Of a stretch of 64,000 nucleotides of DNA, positions 22,726 to 33,993 are shown one piece after another. The stretch's first letter is position 1. Each line of letters starts with the position of its first letter. Source of the DNA: Dendrobium chrysotoxum (taxonomy: Eukaryota; Streptophyta; Magnoliopsida; Asparagales; Orchidaceae); assembly GCA_019925795.1 (NCBI GenBank), contig CM034315.1, forward strand, positions 310,001-374,000, given 5' to 3'. The notes under the pieces were generated by a model. The model saw nothing but the letters and a program-made list of their open reading frames with translations, was not told the DNA's origin and searched no databases. The position numbers and the translations under genes are program-made.

Positions 22726-25266
22726 AGTGGCGCTAGTGGCGATAGAGGGACACTTGGTGCCCTCGGATTGGTGGACGAAATCGCAGCCAATCATTGACCG
22801 ACGACGAAACGAATCAACATCTCAGATCAAGCCGGAAAGGAGACTGACTACGAAGGCAAACACACGATCGATCAAAGTCACGGAATGACGCAATCTGGAC
22901 CGTTGATCGCGGGATCAACGGTCCAAAAAATGTACATTCGAAGCAAACTACGAATGATGCCTTAGAACTAATTTTTGCCTCGTTCTCTCAATCCACATGA
23001 TGGAATTCAACAAAATATTAAACTTAGAATAACATTATGAATAAAAATCACGGGGTGGTGATTTCTTGGTTTGAAAAGCGCTTAATAGAAACCTAATTTC
23101 TCCTAAGTGTTCTAACCTAGGGTTTAGGATTTCACCTCGATTTATGGACGGATTATACGGTTCAAGGTATCTATGAACTTGTTATTTGTCCACACTCAAG
23201 TTTGTAGAAGACACCTCAAGCTGGTGACACCTGAATCAAGAGCAATACATCTTGGATGGATTTGGCTTGGGTTCGTCGGAGAGCTCATCTCCGGTGGGGT
23301 TTGATTGGAGGTTTTGGACTTGAGGAAGGTGGAGGATCAGGTTGGGAGCTCGAGTGAGAGAAAGCTCGGGTCTGGGAGCTGGAGGCAAGTGAGAGAAAGG
23401 TTTTTGTAGAATGAGCCTTCATTTAATGATTTTACTCTATTCAAACTCCTCCAGATCGAATGGAGGGCTAGGATTGACTGGCTAGACTCTTGGATGAATG
23501 CTAAGTGCCCTGGAGGGTAGGTAGGAGCAAGGGTATCAAAGGACAAAGGTACAAATGAGGTGGAAAGCCCCTTTTGTCCTTTAGTCCACATGGGAATGAA
23601 TGAGAGCCATTAGATCTTGATCAAAGGGCTAGGATAGATCTTAAGAAGGTTCTAGAGTCTGTTAGGACTACTGGAATGGTTTAGATTAGAGGGGATTAAG
23701 CTTAGGATGGGTTTTGACCATCTTTGACCCATCTAAACCCTCATGTTGGCTATTTGACTAGTCCCCATGCCATATGGCAGCTGAGGTGGCATGGGAGGGA
23801 GTGTTAAGGGCTGTAATGATAACTTAAAGGGGTTTAATTCTTGGGGATTGGAGTTTGGATGAGTTAGAGAGGGTTTTAAAGGCGTTTGAGCATGCTTTGA
23901 CTCATATAGACTTCTTGTTAACTGTTTGATTGGTCAAACAATCAACCTAGGCCTAAGTGGATAAGGGGTAGAGCTTAGGAGTTGATTAAGTGGGTTTGAA
24001 AATGGTTTGATGCTTCAAGGAGTAGGGTAAGAGCATATGAGTGAAGGTTTGACCACATATGTTGGTTGACTTGGTCAAATCCATTTGAATTTGGTTGGCC
24101 AGATATTAAGACCTACTTAGGCCATGATTAGGAGTTTATTTGAGGTTTGAAATTGGTTATGTAGTTTGAATTGATTATATGTAGTAGCTTGATTAAAATG
24201 TAGAGTTTTGACTCAACCTGGGCTTATTTGACTAAGTCAACCATTGATTGGGTCAATTGGTCCAATTAAATCTAAATCACTAGGAGAAGTGATCAGGTAA
24301 GTTTGAAAGGATTTGGAATTAATCTGGAGCTTGATTGGGTGGAAATAGGCTTAAGAGTTAAGTGGGTCAACCTAGGTTGACTTGGTCAACCAGGTTGACC
24401 CAGGGGCTAGGTCTGGGCTAAATAGGTTTGAAATAACATTTTGAGTTTGTGGGAGGTGGTCTCAGGGATTAGAGAGGTCAACTTAGTCAAATCACCTATT
24501 CGGGCCCTAAAGGACCTATTTGGTCAACCTAGGTTGACCTAGGCCCTAGGTTTGGATCCAATATGTTTGGTTTGATATTTGAAATTGAATGAAAGTGGTC
24601 TCATGTAATTTGGAGATCATTTAATTTGAAATGGGTATTCAAACCCCCAAGGGGTATTTTGGTCATTTTGACCCTTAGTTAGCTTGGGGTCAAAGTGGGT
24701 CCACCAAAATACAGTTTAATGCTCAATGAGTCATAATCAAGGGTCTAAAAGTGATCATAGGATTTGGAGAAAGCTCCAATGTCAGGATTCACTAGGTGGA
24801 AAAAAATTAAAAAAAATAAAAGGATTCATTGGGTGGAAGGTCCAATGGCATAGGCTATAAATATTTGAAGGTTTTACAGCCTTTGAATTTTAATCCAGTT
24901 TCTAGGGTTAGAGGTCTCAGAATGAGCTCAAATTTGGAGGATTGCCTCTAGAGACATGTTCTATCAATATTTAATGATAAACTTTGAATCAGAGGTCATT
25001 TTACTGGGGTTTAAAGTGTTTAAAAAATTCCTAAAAAAGGTTTTCAGGACCTAGTCTTTTAGACTTGGAATTTGGCTTGAATTTTTTGATTTAATCTAGA
25101 TTCTGGCTTTGATTGCTTGATTCTGGATTATTTAAATCATTTACATGATTATATATAATTAGATAAGGCTAGAGTTTGATATGAGGCTGGATAGATCCTA
25201 GGGTCTAAATTAATCTAGAATCTGGATTGGGTCTTAATGACCTCATACAAAAATGAGGTCAACACC
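22726..25266. mobile_element. Right arm of the 13.9-kb insertion
   Basis: Composition changes abruptly from nearly pure AT to balanced at about 22,726. The arm holds a perfect 12-bp-stem palindrome (22,897-22,924), many TTGAC/GTCAA words between 23,700 and 24,680, and a 9-bp-stem hairpin (25,238-25,261) just inside the insertion border. A CTATAAATAT word at 24,855-24,865 could be a plus-strand TATA box, which would suit LTR promoter sequence. On the minus strand the arm would begin TGTTGACCTC, much like the LTR start at 48,572. No reading frame recognised. Confidence 0.5.
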
Positions 25267-26010
25267 CATCAATCAGAATACATTATAATCCTTTCAGTGA
25301 ACTATTATTGAGTAGTTGGAATCCTTTTAAACTAGGGGGGATGATCATAATTGGAACATATGTTAAACAATCCTTTAGTCTCTAAAAATTATCCTCACAA
25401 TCAGCTTCCACTCAAAAGACGATGCCTTCTACATCAGTCTCATTAGAGGAATAGAGATCTAAGAAAATTCTTTCATAAAATTTTTATAGTATCCAGCCAT
25501 GCCCAAAAAACTACATATATCAGATATGGTAGTAGGCCTTGTCCAATTGGTAACTACTTGCTCTTTTTAGGGGTCTACAAAAATTCCTTCACTGTTTACC
25601 ACATACCCAAAAAATGTGATGTTTTCAGCCAGAATTCACATTTAGAGAATTTTGCTTATAACCTATGCAATCTTACAGTCTCCAAAATAACCCTTAGATA
25701 TGTTGCATGCTCTTTTTCAGATTTAAAATATATTAGAATATCATTAATAAAAATGATTAAAAACTAATCTAGATATATTTTGAATATTCTATTCATCATA
25801 TCCATAAAGATTGTAGGTGCATTAATTACCCCAAAAGGTATGACTAAGAACTCATAATGTTCATACATGGTGCTAAATGCAATTTTTGCTACATCCTCCT
25901 CCTTCACCTTCAATTGGTATATCTAAACCACAGATAAATCTTAGAAAATACAAAAGTACATTCTAGTTGATCAAATAAATCATTAATCCTAAGCAAAGGA
26001 TTTTTATGTT
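25267..26010 (-). pseudogene. Ty3/gypsy reverse transcriptase C-terminal part
   Basis: Minus-strand motifs in order are FINDILIYFKSEKEH (catalytic block, normally F-I-D-D), HATYLRVILETVRLHRL, KFSKCEFWL with HFLG, SDICSFLGMAGYY.NFMKEFS, and finally the start of RNase H at the insertion border. The first aspartate of the catalytic pair is replaced by asparagine (codon at 25,744-25,746 region), and stops and frameshifts are frequent. It is the upstream half of the gene that resumes at 11,314. Confidence 0.8.
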
Positions 26011-26480
26011 AACTATTGCTTTATTCAATGCCGAACAATTTATATATAGTCTCATTATCTCATCCTTTTTCTTCACAAATAGAATTGGTGAACCTTACGG
26101 GGACATGCTAGATCTGACAAATCCTATGTCTACTAACTTCTGCAATTATGCTTTCAACTCTTGCAACTCCTTGTTTCATTCTATATAGATCCATACAAAT
26201 TGAAGTTGTGCATGACAACACTTCAATACAAAACTCCACTTCCCTATTCAATGAAAAACTAATCAATTCTTTAAGAAATACATTACGAAATTCTTTTAAT
26301 ATAGGAGTATTTTCAATTGATTCAGAAATTATTCTCTTATCCCACATATGTGCCCTAAATACTATATTCCCCTTCTTCCATAATTTGCCAACCTACAATG
26401 CAGATATCAAACAAGATAAAGTCACCCTCTTTTTCGAACAATTGATCTAAGCCTCATTCTAATTCAACCAATTCATATCC
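26011..26480 (-). pseudogene. Ty3/gypsy RT N-terminal region and linker
   Basis: Minus strand 26,108-26,347 encodes a Tekay-like linker: PILKEFRNVFLKEL, then REVEFCIEVLSCTTSI and a degraded YRM, corresponding to the conserved VFPEELPGLPP..VEFSIELVPGT..YRM region. Just upstream, 26,450-26,490 reads VILDMNWLN, the usual DVILGMDWLS motif after the protease. Confidence 0.85.
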
Positions 26481-27455
26481 AAAATAACATCAAACTCAGA
26501 CAGAGGTAACATTATCAACTTAAATTTTCAATTTTTATTAGAATTTTCTATTTCACACAATTGGACACGACTAAACAACACATAAGTTATAGTAGGTAGA
26601 ATAACAAATATAGTAGTTCATAATATAATATAATAAATTCAATAGAGCTAAGTACTTTTTAGATATGAATGAATAACTACCCTCATAATCAAAGAGAATG
26701 CAACATAGAGTAACAGAAATATATGTCATACATATCACCACATTAGGTGCACCCAAGGCCCCATGTTGAGTGAGACTATATACCTTGACTTAAACTAGAG
26801 TTATATCAATAGAAGCATTAATATCCCCTAACTACCAAGAACCTATCTTCCTATTGATGGACTATAATCTCAACGATAAGATCACTCAATAAAAACGTGG
26901 GGTGGGACCGCTCTCGATCTCCCTACCTGCCTAGAGCTTTTAGCTCTCACCTCAGAATGTCAATCAGGGCCAACTCATGCATAATTAACCAATCTATGTC
27001 CAGTATGACCACATCAGAAGCACTATCTGATCATCCTATGACACTAACCTAAGTGTCTCCTGCCATAATTGTGACACATAGGTATCCCACTAATAAAACT
27101 TATAGAACCCATTATATAACCATAAAAAGATATAAATATAAACTATTCACTCTTGGATTCTCCATGTCCAAACCTACTCCTCTTTTCACTAAAACCACTA
27201 CGAGAAATCTCTGGCCCAAATATCTTTCTTCTAGCAGTCAACCGCTTTTGAATAGCTACAATATATTCTTGATTAGACATGCCCTCTCCATAAACTCAAA
27301 AAAGTCAGAAATATAAAATGGCACTAGAGGTTGTCTCAAACTATCCCAAAGCTCTCTCATAAATCTATAACATTTTTTCTTGAGTGTATTAACAAGTTGA
27401 GCAGCATACTTAGCTAGTGCAGTAAACTCGGCCTTGTATTACATCATTGTCCTAC
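26481..27455 (-). pseudogene. Gag C-terminal/protease region of the minus Tekay-like element
   Basis: Minus strand 27,310-27,455 encodes AEFTALAKYAAQLV, then KCYRFMRELWDSLRQPLVPF, matching the conserved gag core (FxxLxxYA..L.....K..RF..GL). Between here and 26,490 the sequence has decayed and no clean retropepsin active site was found. Gag continues on the other side of the LTR-like insertion that ends at 28,904. Confidence 0.7.
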
Positions 27456-27532
27456 TGCAACAACCTAAAATTTAATTTCATTAAATATTTGAAAATTGGC
27501 CAAGAGAGCGTAGTGGTGCTAAGTCTGGAGTG

Positions 27533-27585
<53 letters not shown>

Positions 27586-28904
27586 CTTAAACCATTTCAT
27601 TAAATCCTCTCCCCTCCCCCACTTTCTTTCCTTATCTGGGTGAGAGAAGAGAGAGAGAAGGGGAGAAAAGAAGAAAGGAAGAGATATGGCTCAAAATGGC
27701 AATTCAACATTTAAAGGGTGGCACATCAAAGCACATAGAGGATAATATAATGTAAGTGGAGGGATACTAAGCAAACATATGATAAATTATAGCTGAACAT
27801 GCAAGGAGAAGCCGTTCGGTGACATGGATATTTAGGACTTATAGTCTCCAAAAGAGTGAAAACCTACGTAATGATGAGAACTATAATACCATATCAATAG
27901 TATCAGTCTCAACCCTAAATCAAAAGGGGGCTAAACATACCCACGAGTATGGCACATGATTTAATTTAATATAGAAACAACAATAAGACTTATAACTCAA
28001 ACCTCACCAGGAGTTGGAGATGCCCATGACCTAGGCTTACAATCCTGTCTGGAAAGGATACTCAATTAGGCCCACTTAGGCATATAAAATCATATTTTGT
28101 AGTCTCTATGCAAATGTAAGAGAGGATGGGAAAGATATATAGGAAAGAGGACTTATAAACTTGCCGCTAAAACAAAGGTAGCTTGACCATCCATGGGCAT
28201 GAAATCATTATGCAACTTTTGTTATCCAGCTCTAAGTGAACTTACAAAAAATAAATCTAACATGCTGATTCACTGAGATATGCATGAGGTTGTTAGTTTG
28301 GGGTTTTTACTAACTTGGGTTGGGGTTGATTATTATTTTAAAAAGTGGCCTTAAGGGAAACCAAGTATATCAAGTATCATATCAGGTATACATATAAGAT
28401 ATATCAAAGCATGTATATCAAGTATCGTAATAAGTATAAATATAATATATATCATGTGATTCATATATATCTGATGCCTTCAGTGTAGGGGTGGCCTAAA
28501 CTTGTGTCCACATTAGGCTCTTAGTGTAATAGACTGTATTTTGACCTAGGTAAATAATTTTTTTAGGAGTCATTATAAGCCAAATTTTAAAACCGTCTTG
28601 GCCATAAGATATATATTATTGTGTTTTAATTACATAAATTTTTTCATAATTTTTGGGCACTGATGAAAATCCTTAAAAAATTGGTATCTATCAGTACAAG
28701 TGAGAATTTTGGGACCGTTAGGTGCCCATTTTGCAAACTAATTTTACCAATATTTTTTAAATAAAATATTTTATTTTATGAACATTTTTCTATAAAGTTG
28801 TAAGCCCTAAAAGAATTTATGTGAATTTTATACTAAAAAAATTGATTAAATTAATTATACGGGTTATACTAAAAGAATTGATTAAATTAATTATACGGGC
28901 ACCC
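27456..28904 (+). mobile_element. LTR-like insertion within gag
   Basis: Begins TGCAACAACCTAAAATTTAA, a variant of the TGTAATAACCCAAAATT start of the LTRs at 57,142 and 59,102. It also shares the next ~250 bp in outline: a TA-rich part, then a C-rich run and a GAGAGAAGG purine run. It interrupts the gag frame of the minus-strand element. The right end is judged from where gag resumes (28,905), near GGGCA|CCCAA, but the flanking 5 bases (CCTAC; CCCAA) do not match well. A 33-bp motif starting TTATACTAAAA is duplicated just before the end. Confidence 0.55.
27534..27582. repeat. TA microsatellite
   Basis: Uninterrupted TA run of about 48 bp within the LTR-like insertion. The related LTRs have only a loose TAT-rich stretch here. 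Confidence 0.95.
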
Positions 28905-29440
28905 AACCTTCCATAATTTTTTTTATGCTAGCCTAATCACCAATGCTCAACCTCTCCATCTAATCGAAAAATTGCTAGAGGAATTTTCCTATCATCTGAA
29001 TACTACATACCATCAAAAGTCTTTTTTAACCTCATAAGCCAATCTTCTACTACTCTAGGTTCTACAACACCTTTAAACCTTAGAGGCTTTAGCATCAGAA
29101 ATATTTACAAATGTTTGTCAGTATCAATAGATCTAATCACGAACATCTTACTATGGACTTCACCCATCAGTTGTGCTACCAAAATAATAAACTAAGAAAT
29201 ATAATTATAACTGATAGCTCTTGTTATACTCTATACTAACAAAGTCTGATTAGAACTTTGCCCATCAGTAATAATGGCTCTTATCAATTCATCTGATATA
29301 ATCACATAATATACAATTGCACATGAAAATAAAATCAAATGAATACCAAATAGACCCAAAACTCTCTCAAGTATCAATAGATCAGTTCTATGGCTTTATT
29401 ATAATTCATTCCTCCAAACCACTATCTTAATACCAAATCA
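28905..29440 (-). pseudogene. Gag N-terminal region and PBS of the minus Tekay-like element
   Basis: Minus strand from about 29,060 to 28,915 encodes RRLKKTFDGM, SDDRKIPLAIFRLDGEVEHW, the gag segment that precedes the conserved W in Tekay elements. Near 29,425-29,440 the minus strand reads TTTGGTATTAAGATAGTGG, a decayed initiator-tRNA-Met primer-binding site, right after the LTR end ...GGATTGTGACA. Confidence 0.7.
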
Positions 29441-29444
29441 TATT

Positions 29445-29765
29445 TGTCACAATCCAACTTGACATAACCCACATCTAGAATAGGTCATTTCATATTGGAT
29501 TATAGCAGGGTCAATTTCCCAAGATCTATTTGGATGGAATTTCATATTTTTCTAATTATTTATATATTACATAGTCACTAATTTACTTCTAATAAATTCA
29601 AAAATACTCATCATAAAGTATCTTTTTCCATTCATTTTCATACTAAACTTTGTATATTACAATAATCATTAGCATAGGAGAGTATAGTACATAAAAAATC
29701 TATGACTGCCTAAAAATGTCTAATAGAACATACTTACAAAAATATCAGAACATGGACTCCTCTCT
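29445..29765 (-). mobile_element. 5' LTR fragment of the minus Tekay-like element
   Basis: Aligns with 8776-9130 (shared words listed there) and ends beside the primer-binding site. Only about 320 bp remain; at 29,766 sequence of a hAT transposase begins, so the rest of this LTR has been lost or replaced. Confidence 0.65.
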
Positions 29766-29792
29766 GATGAATAAGATGATTAAGAAACTTTA

Positions 29793-30384
29793 CGTAGTGA
29801 TATCAATACACATGTTAAACAAATTCGTGTAGAAACAAAGTTTGCTGGTATCCCTACAGATCCTGAATTAAGGAAAAAAATTGGATCATCATCCAAATGA
29901 GAGGGATAATGTACATAGAGACTACTTGCAAAAGGGATCATATCAACCTCAGGATAATGAATTCCTGCGTACATAAATTGAAAATAAATTATATAGATTT
30001 AATCATGTGATCTGATGATTACAAAGCCTGATTAAAGTATAGTATCACCCAAGATGCAGCTTATTATGCTTTGCTATCTTTATAGACCTGAAATAAGAGA
30101 ATAAGCAAGCAATGACCATTTTACCACAAAGGGATTTAGAAATTGGAAAAAAAATTATAGATTTTAGGTTCATATAGGTTTAGTGAAAATGCAAAGATTT
30201 AATGTATCAATAATAAGATATTAGTTTGCTTTTGAAAGACCTTCTCATCAAAATCACAGATAGTATCATACACGGTTAAACACACATATCAATTGTGTAT
30301 GTATCCTTTTGCACCAAGCATTAGCTTTCGATGATCATAATGAATCTGAAGATTTTGAAAATCAAAGGAAAGTTTGGTACACCA
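29793..30384 (+). pseudogene. hAT-superfamily (TTF-type) transposase relic
   Basis: Hidden by frameshifts, but reading across frames gives the conserved N-terminal order of plant TTF/DUF4371 hAT transposases: GIPTDPELRKKI, HPNERDNVHRDYLQKGSYQP, then YSITQDAAYY, YLYRPEIRE, HFTTKGFRNWKKK and, after more decay, LHQALAFDDHNESEDFENQR. In intact proteins this part binds DNA and precedes the RNase-H-like catalytic domain, none of which is seen here. At least three frameshifts and several stops make it non-functional. No terminal inverted repeats or 8-bp duplication were found. Confidence 0.8.
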
Positions 30385-30385
30385 A

Positions 30386-31574
30386 TAATTAGATACACTA
30401 CAAGGGTGTAAACTTTAAGAGCCATATTTGAAAGAGATGAATCCATTATCAGGAGTCAAATGAAGAAGGCTTAGAAAATTTCATGTTGTTTTCATTTGCT
30501 TGGACATTTTCATTATACTTGTGCTTTAATTAATTTAGAGAGCACTTATGTGGACTTGAGTGTACCCATGTGACTATGTGTGGCTATATGTGAATATTGA
30601 CCAGGCACTTAAGTGTGGAGTGTCACATGTTGTCTTTCTCAACATGGAGTGAACAACCAAGGCTCTGGAGGAAGTAGATATGGGTGGTTACAAGCTTGAG
30701 TGGTCAACCCCTTTTTCTCCCTAAAAATCCTAGTTTGAATTGCTTTGTGTGTGTATTTTAGACTATATTTATGAATGAAAGGTTACTGTTATTATGAAAT
30801 AAATTTCATAATTTAAGTGAAAAACTAGGTGGCTTCATCTATGGGACTAATAGCTTGATCGAAGGGCATGATTTGGTTATTATACTTCTCTTGCACTAGA
30901 ATTTGGTGAGTCCTTATACTTATCTTTGTGTGAGTATCTTCATTTAATTTTTTGTAAAAATTGTGTGTAATATATTTTTCATGTTTAGTGTTGTGAATGT
31001 GAATTTTATTTTAATACCCAAACTCTTTTTCTCCACATTTGCCCTACTTTAAGTGGTCAGGTAAGGTTGAAGGAGATTTTGACCTATTTGGATTATCTTA
31101 AGCATTTGGTGGATTAAACCTAGTCCAAATCTTATGAAAATTTTCAAAATTGATCTACACACTTAATAGATCATTTTCCATATAATTCTCCTTTGATTTT
31201 ACTATTTTACGTTGACAAAAATCTAAAAATCCCAAACATTAATTTCTATTTTTTAGTTTTTACTCTATCCAGCCATTTAAAAATTTTTCAAAATTCTAAA
31301 ACTCTTAGAAATTGGTGGAAACCTTACTGAAGATGTCTACTTTCATTTCTAAGTGAAATTCCTAAAATCTACCCTATATTTTGATATTTGGAACAAATTT
31401 CCCAAAATTGATCAATTTTTGACATATTTTACCAAGGTTGAGTCTAATGCCAAATTAACCATCCAAAACCCCACCAATTGACCCCATCAATTCCAGATCA
31501 ACACTACACATTATTTTAAATATCTCCTATCAATCTTGCAAACAAAAAAAAAAAAAAAATCCACCACCACATCA
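30386..31574 (+). mobile_element. 5' LTR and leader of a chromovirus-type element (left border uncertain)
   Basis: Sits directly before a well preserved primer-binding site. A possible TATA box, CTATATTTATGAA, lies near 30,762. A 17-base A run is at 31,541-31,557, and CATCA at 31,570-31,574 could be the LTR terminus. The left border is set only by the end of the hAT relic. Confidence 0.45.
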
Positions 31575-31578
31575 AGTT

Positions 31579-31596
31579 TGGTATCAGAGCAATTTG
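31579..31596 (+). other. Primer-binding site for initiator tRNA-Met
   Basis: TGGTATCAGAGCAATTT matches the common plant retrotransposon primer-binding site TGGTATCAGAGC, complementary to the 3' end of initiator tRNA-Met. It is the best preserved of the sites in this window. Confidence 0.85.
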
Positions 31597-32199
31597 AACA
31601 TAGACGTTGGACAACACTTGGGACCTATGTAAGTTTATTCACTTTAGAGTTTGGAAGCTTAAGGAAAGTGCGTTATATTGGGTAAATATTTAATTCTAGT
31701 AATTTTTCTTGTGAATTTGATTATTTTAGTTTAACTCGTTTTTATTAAAATTAAAATTTCCACAATTTTGACTTAGATAAATGGCATGTTGCAGGCAATC
31801 TTATGTGTTTGTGTAGTCTTACCAACTAGTTGACTCCACTTTGCTAACTTACCCTACCACCGTAATAATTTATCATTAAACCCACATATTTGAGTGAAAG
31901 ATTAGTAAGGGAGTGTATGCTTAAAAGGCCTAAACAACTTGGGTGCATGTAGGTCATACAACCCTGCTTGGATAACTTTGGGTTTTATTACAATTTTTGT
32001 TAAAACATACCTATTATTACTTATTCTAGTAGCAAATTGGCATCTAATTATAAGCTCTTTTATTTTACCATCATTTGCATCAATTCATTAACATTTAAGT
32101 CAGTGGGCACTTATATCATTGTGTGACATTAAACATAAAATTGCATCATTATATTTACTAAAATGCCAACAAAATTTCTTAGCTTATATTAGTTTGAGA

Positions 32200-33200
32200 A
32201 CTTAACTGGAGATTAGAGGAGATGACCTTACAAAATGAGGAATGATTTGTTAAGATGTAAGAAATAATCATTAACCTAGCCATACAGGTCCATGATAATA
32301 GCCCTAGAGATTAGAACCCAACTACAACCCCTCCACCTATTGAATTTGAGCACTTAGATGAGGAGTTTGTAGAAGACCTTATGCAACACTACTCTTATAG
32401 AAGAGATAATCCTAGAAACCACTTTAGGAATGATAATCCTATATTTTATGATCAAGAAACTATAAAAAAGGTGAGGGTTGATGCCCCATCTTATGTTAAA
32501 GTTAATGATTCAAACAAATTCTTAACTTGGTTGACACAAATGGATGAATTCTTCTCATTAATATCAGATGGATGATTATAAACAGAATGATTTGATATAA
32601 TGAACTTAGTTAGCCATGCCAAAATCCATTGGCAAGGCATCCTAACCAAAGAAGAAAGGTTAGGTAGAATGATTTTGACTTGGATAGAGATGAAGGGGAT
32701 GCTTAATGCAAAATACTACCCTAGGAACCATGAGATGAAATTACATGAGTTATTGACAACACTAAGGTAGGGTAATATGTCTGTTGTTGAATATATGAAC
32801 AGTTTTGAAGATTTAGTAGCCAAGACCCATTGCCTAGATCAAAAATGGTAGCTGGATAACAAATTTTTGACCAACCTTAGATTTATATTAAGAATGAGGT
32901 CGAGCTTCACGATCCACAAACCTCAAATGATGCATTTCACTATGTGTTACTTCTTAAAAAACATACGAATCATCCACCAACAAGTCTAAGGGACAATCAT
33001 CTTTCCATCTGACCTCATCATTTCAAGGTCAAAGGTCTACTACTAGACCTAATCCAACATCATATAGTGCCCCACCTAAGATAAATCCATAACCCAACAC
33101 TAAAAGCACCAAATACATAGTATATTTTGTGCCATAAAAGGAGACATATGTAAAGCCAGTGTAGGGCACAAATTTTATTCTTAGAGGGAGGAGAAGATGA
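32200..33200 (+). pseudogene. Chromovirus gag (degenerate)
   Basis: The open part at 32,381-32,575 reads into KVRVDAPSYVKVND with FLTWLTQMDEFF, corresponding to the gag start (PxFxG..DPxAFLDWL..ME..F). Further on come LVSHAKIHWQ-like sequence, EMKGMLNAKYYP, and the SVVEYMNSFEDL block near 32,775-32,815. A cysteine-poor remnant of the zinc knuckle is near 33,125-33,170. Stops occur throughout. Confidence 0.7.
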
Positions 33201-33356
33201 AGAAGTAGAAGATGAAGTTTTGGAGATTCATGATGACACCCTACTATTATATAATGAAATTTAGCATATTGTTGATTTAGTGGGTGTTATGAGGTGTTTA
33301 TTCACATCCCATAAGGAAGATTGGAGAAAGAGAAATATCTTCTCCATGTATGTGAT

Positions 33357-33660
33357 TTGTCATGATAACATATATAGGTTGGTGATTGATGGTAGAAGTG
33401 TTATAAATGTCATATACCCATGCACACACTAGGACTGGCCTCAAGTCAGAGCCCCATTCTGAACCATTTTATATGAGTTGGGTAAACCACACATCCCTGC
33501 CAATCACATCTAGATGTCTTGTTCCTATTAATATAAGTAGTTATGTGTATCAAATATGGTGTGATGTACAACATACGAAGGTCACCCATATTCTTTTAGG
33601 ATGACCTTGATTATATTATCTTAACGTGTTTCATTATGGTCAAGAGAACACGCTTGCATT
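33357..33660 (+). pseudogene. Chromovirus aspartic protease (active site altered)
   Basis: Reads NIYRLVIDGRSVINV, where the retropepsin motif is normally D(S/G)G. It continues GLKSEPHSEPFYMSWVN and the conserved LVPINISSYVYQIWCDV, then HILLG. The residue after DG is Arg, which should abolish activity. A frameshift separates the active-site block from the part starting 33,407. Confidence 0.75.
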
Positions 33661-33993
33661 CAAACATAATGATAAGACCATAAGTTTTTCCCTGAGAAAT
33701 CAAATGAAAAGAGGCCCATTACACCTCTTCATAGAATTTTACCCACTCCTCTTAAAGACTCATTAGATAAAAGGCTAGCAAATCGACAAACTGAGGCTTT
33801 CCACATTCCACTACACAAAACTAACTCAAAATTGTAGCCTAAGTGAAGTTAGAAGAAGCAACCCAAACCTCAATAAATTAGGATTTCTTCTCTAATTGCT
33901 AGAGATAATACATTTTACTTAGATGGAGAGAGCCCTATATCTTTAACCACAATTGGAAATTTTCATATAGAAAGGGTATGATCCAACACTTTA

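Larger units (their letters stand above)
11320..25266. mobile_element. 13.9-kb insertion with CATCA target duplication
   Basis: The interrupted RNase H frame identifies both borders. CATCA occurs at 11,315-11,319 and 25,267-25,271, and removing one copy plus everything between rejoins the frame. A 5-bp duplication is typical of LTR retrotransposon integration. The ends read GTGATAAGTG on the left and TCAACACC on the right, so canonical TG/CA termini are offset by one and two bases. The two ends do not look like the same LTR, so the block may be a composite of several elements or a rearranged one. No gag-pol coding was recognised in it. Confidence 0.75.

Noticed and set aside
23337..23591. 84-codon minus-strand frame in the insertion arm
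   Set aside because: Isolated, with no motif; part of presumed LTR or UTR sequence.
25238..25266. Helitron 3' end
   Set aside because: The hairpin fits but there is no CTRR terminus, the flanks are not A and T, and a 5-bp target duplication is present.
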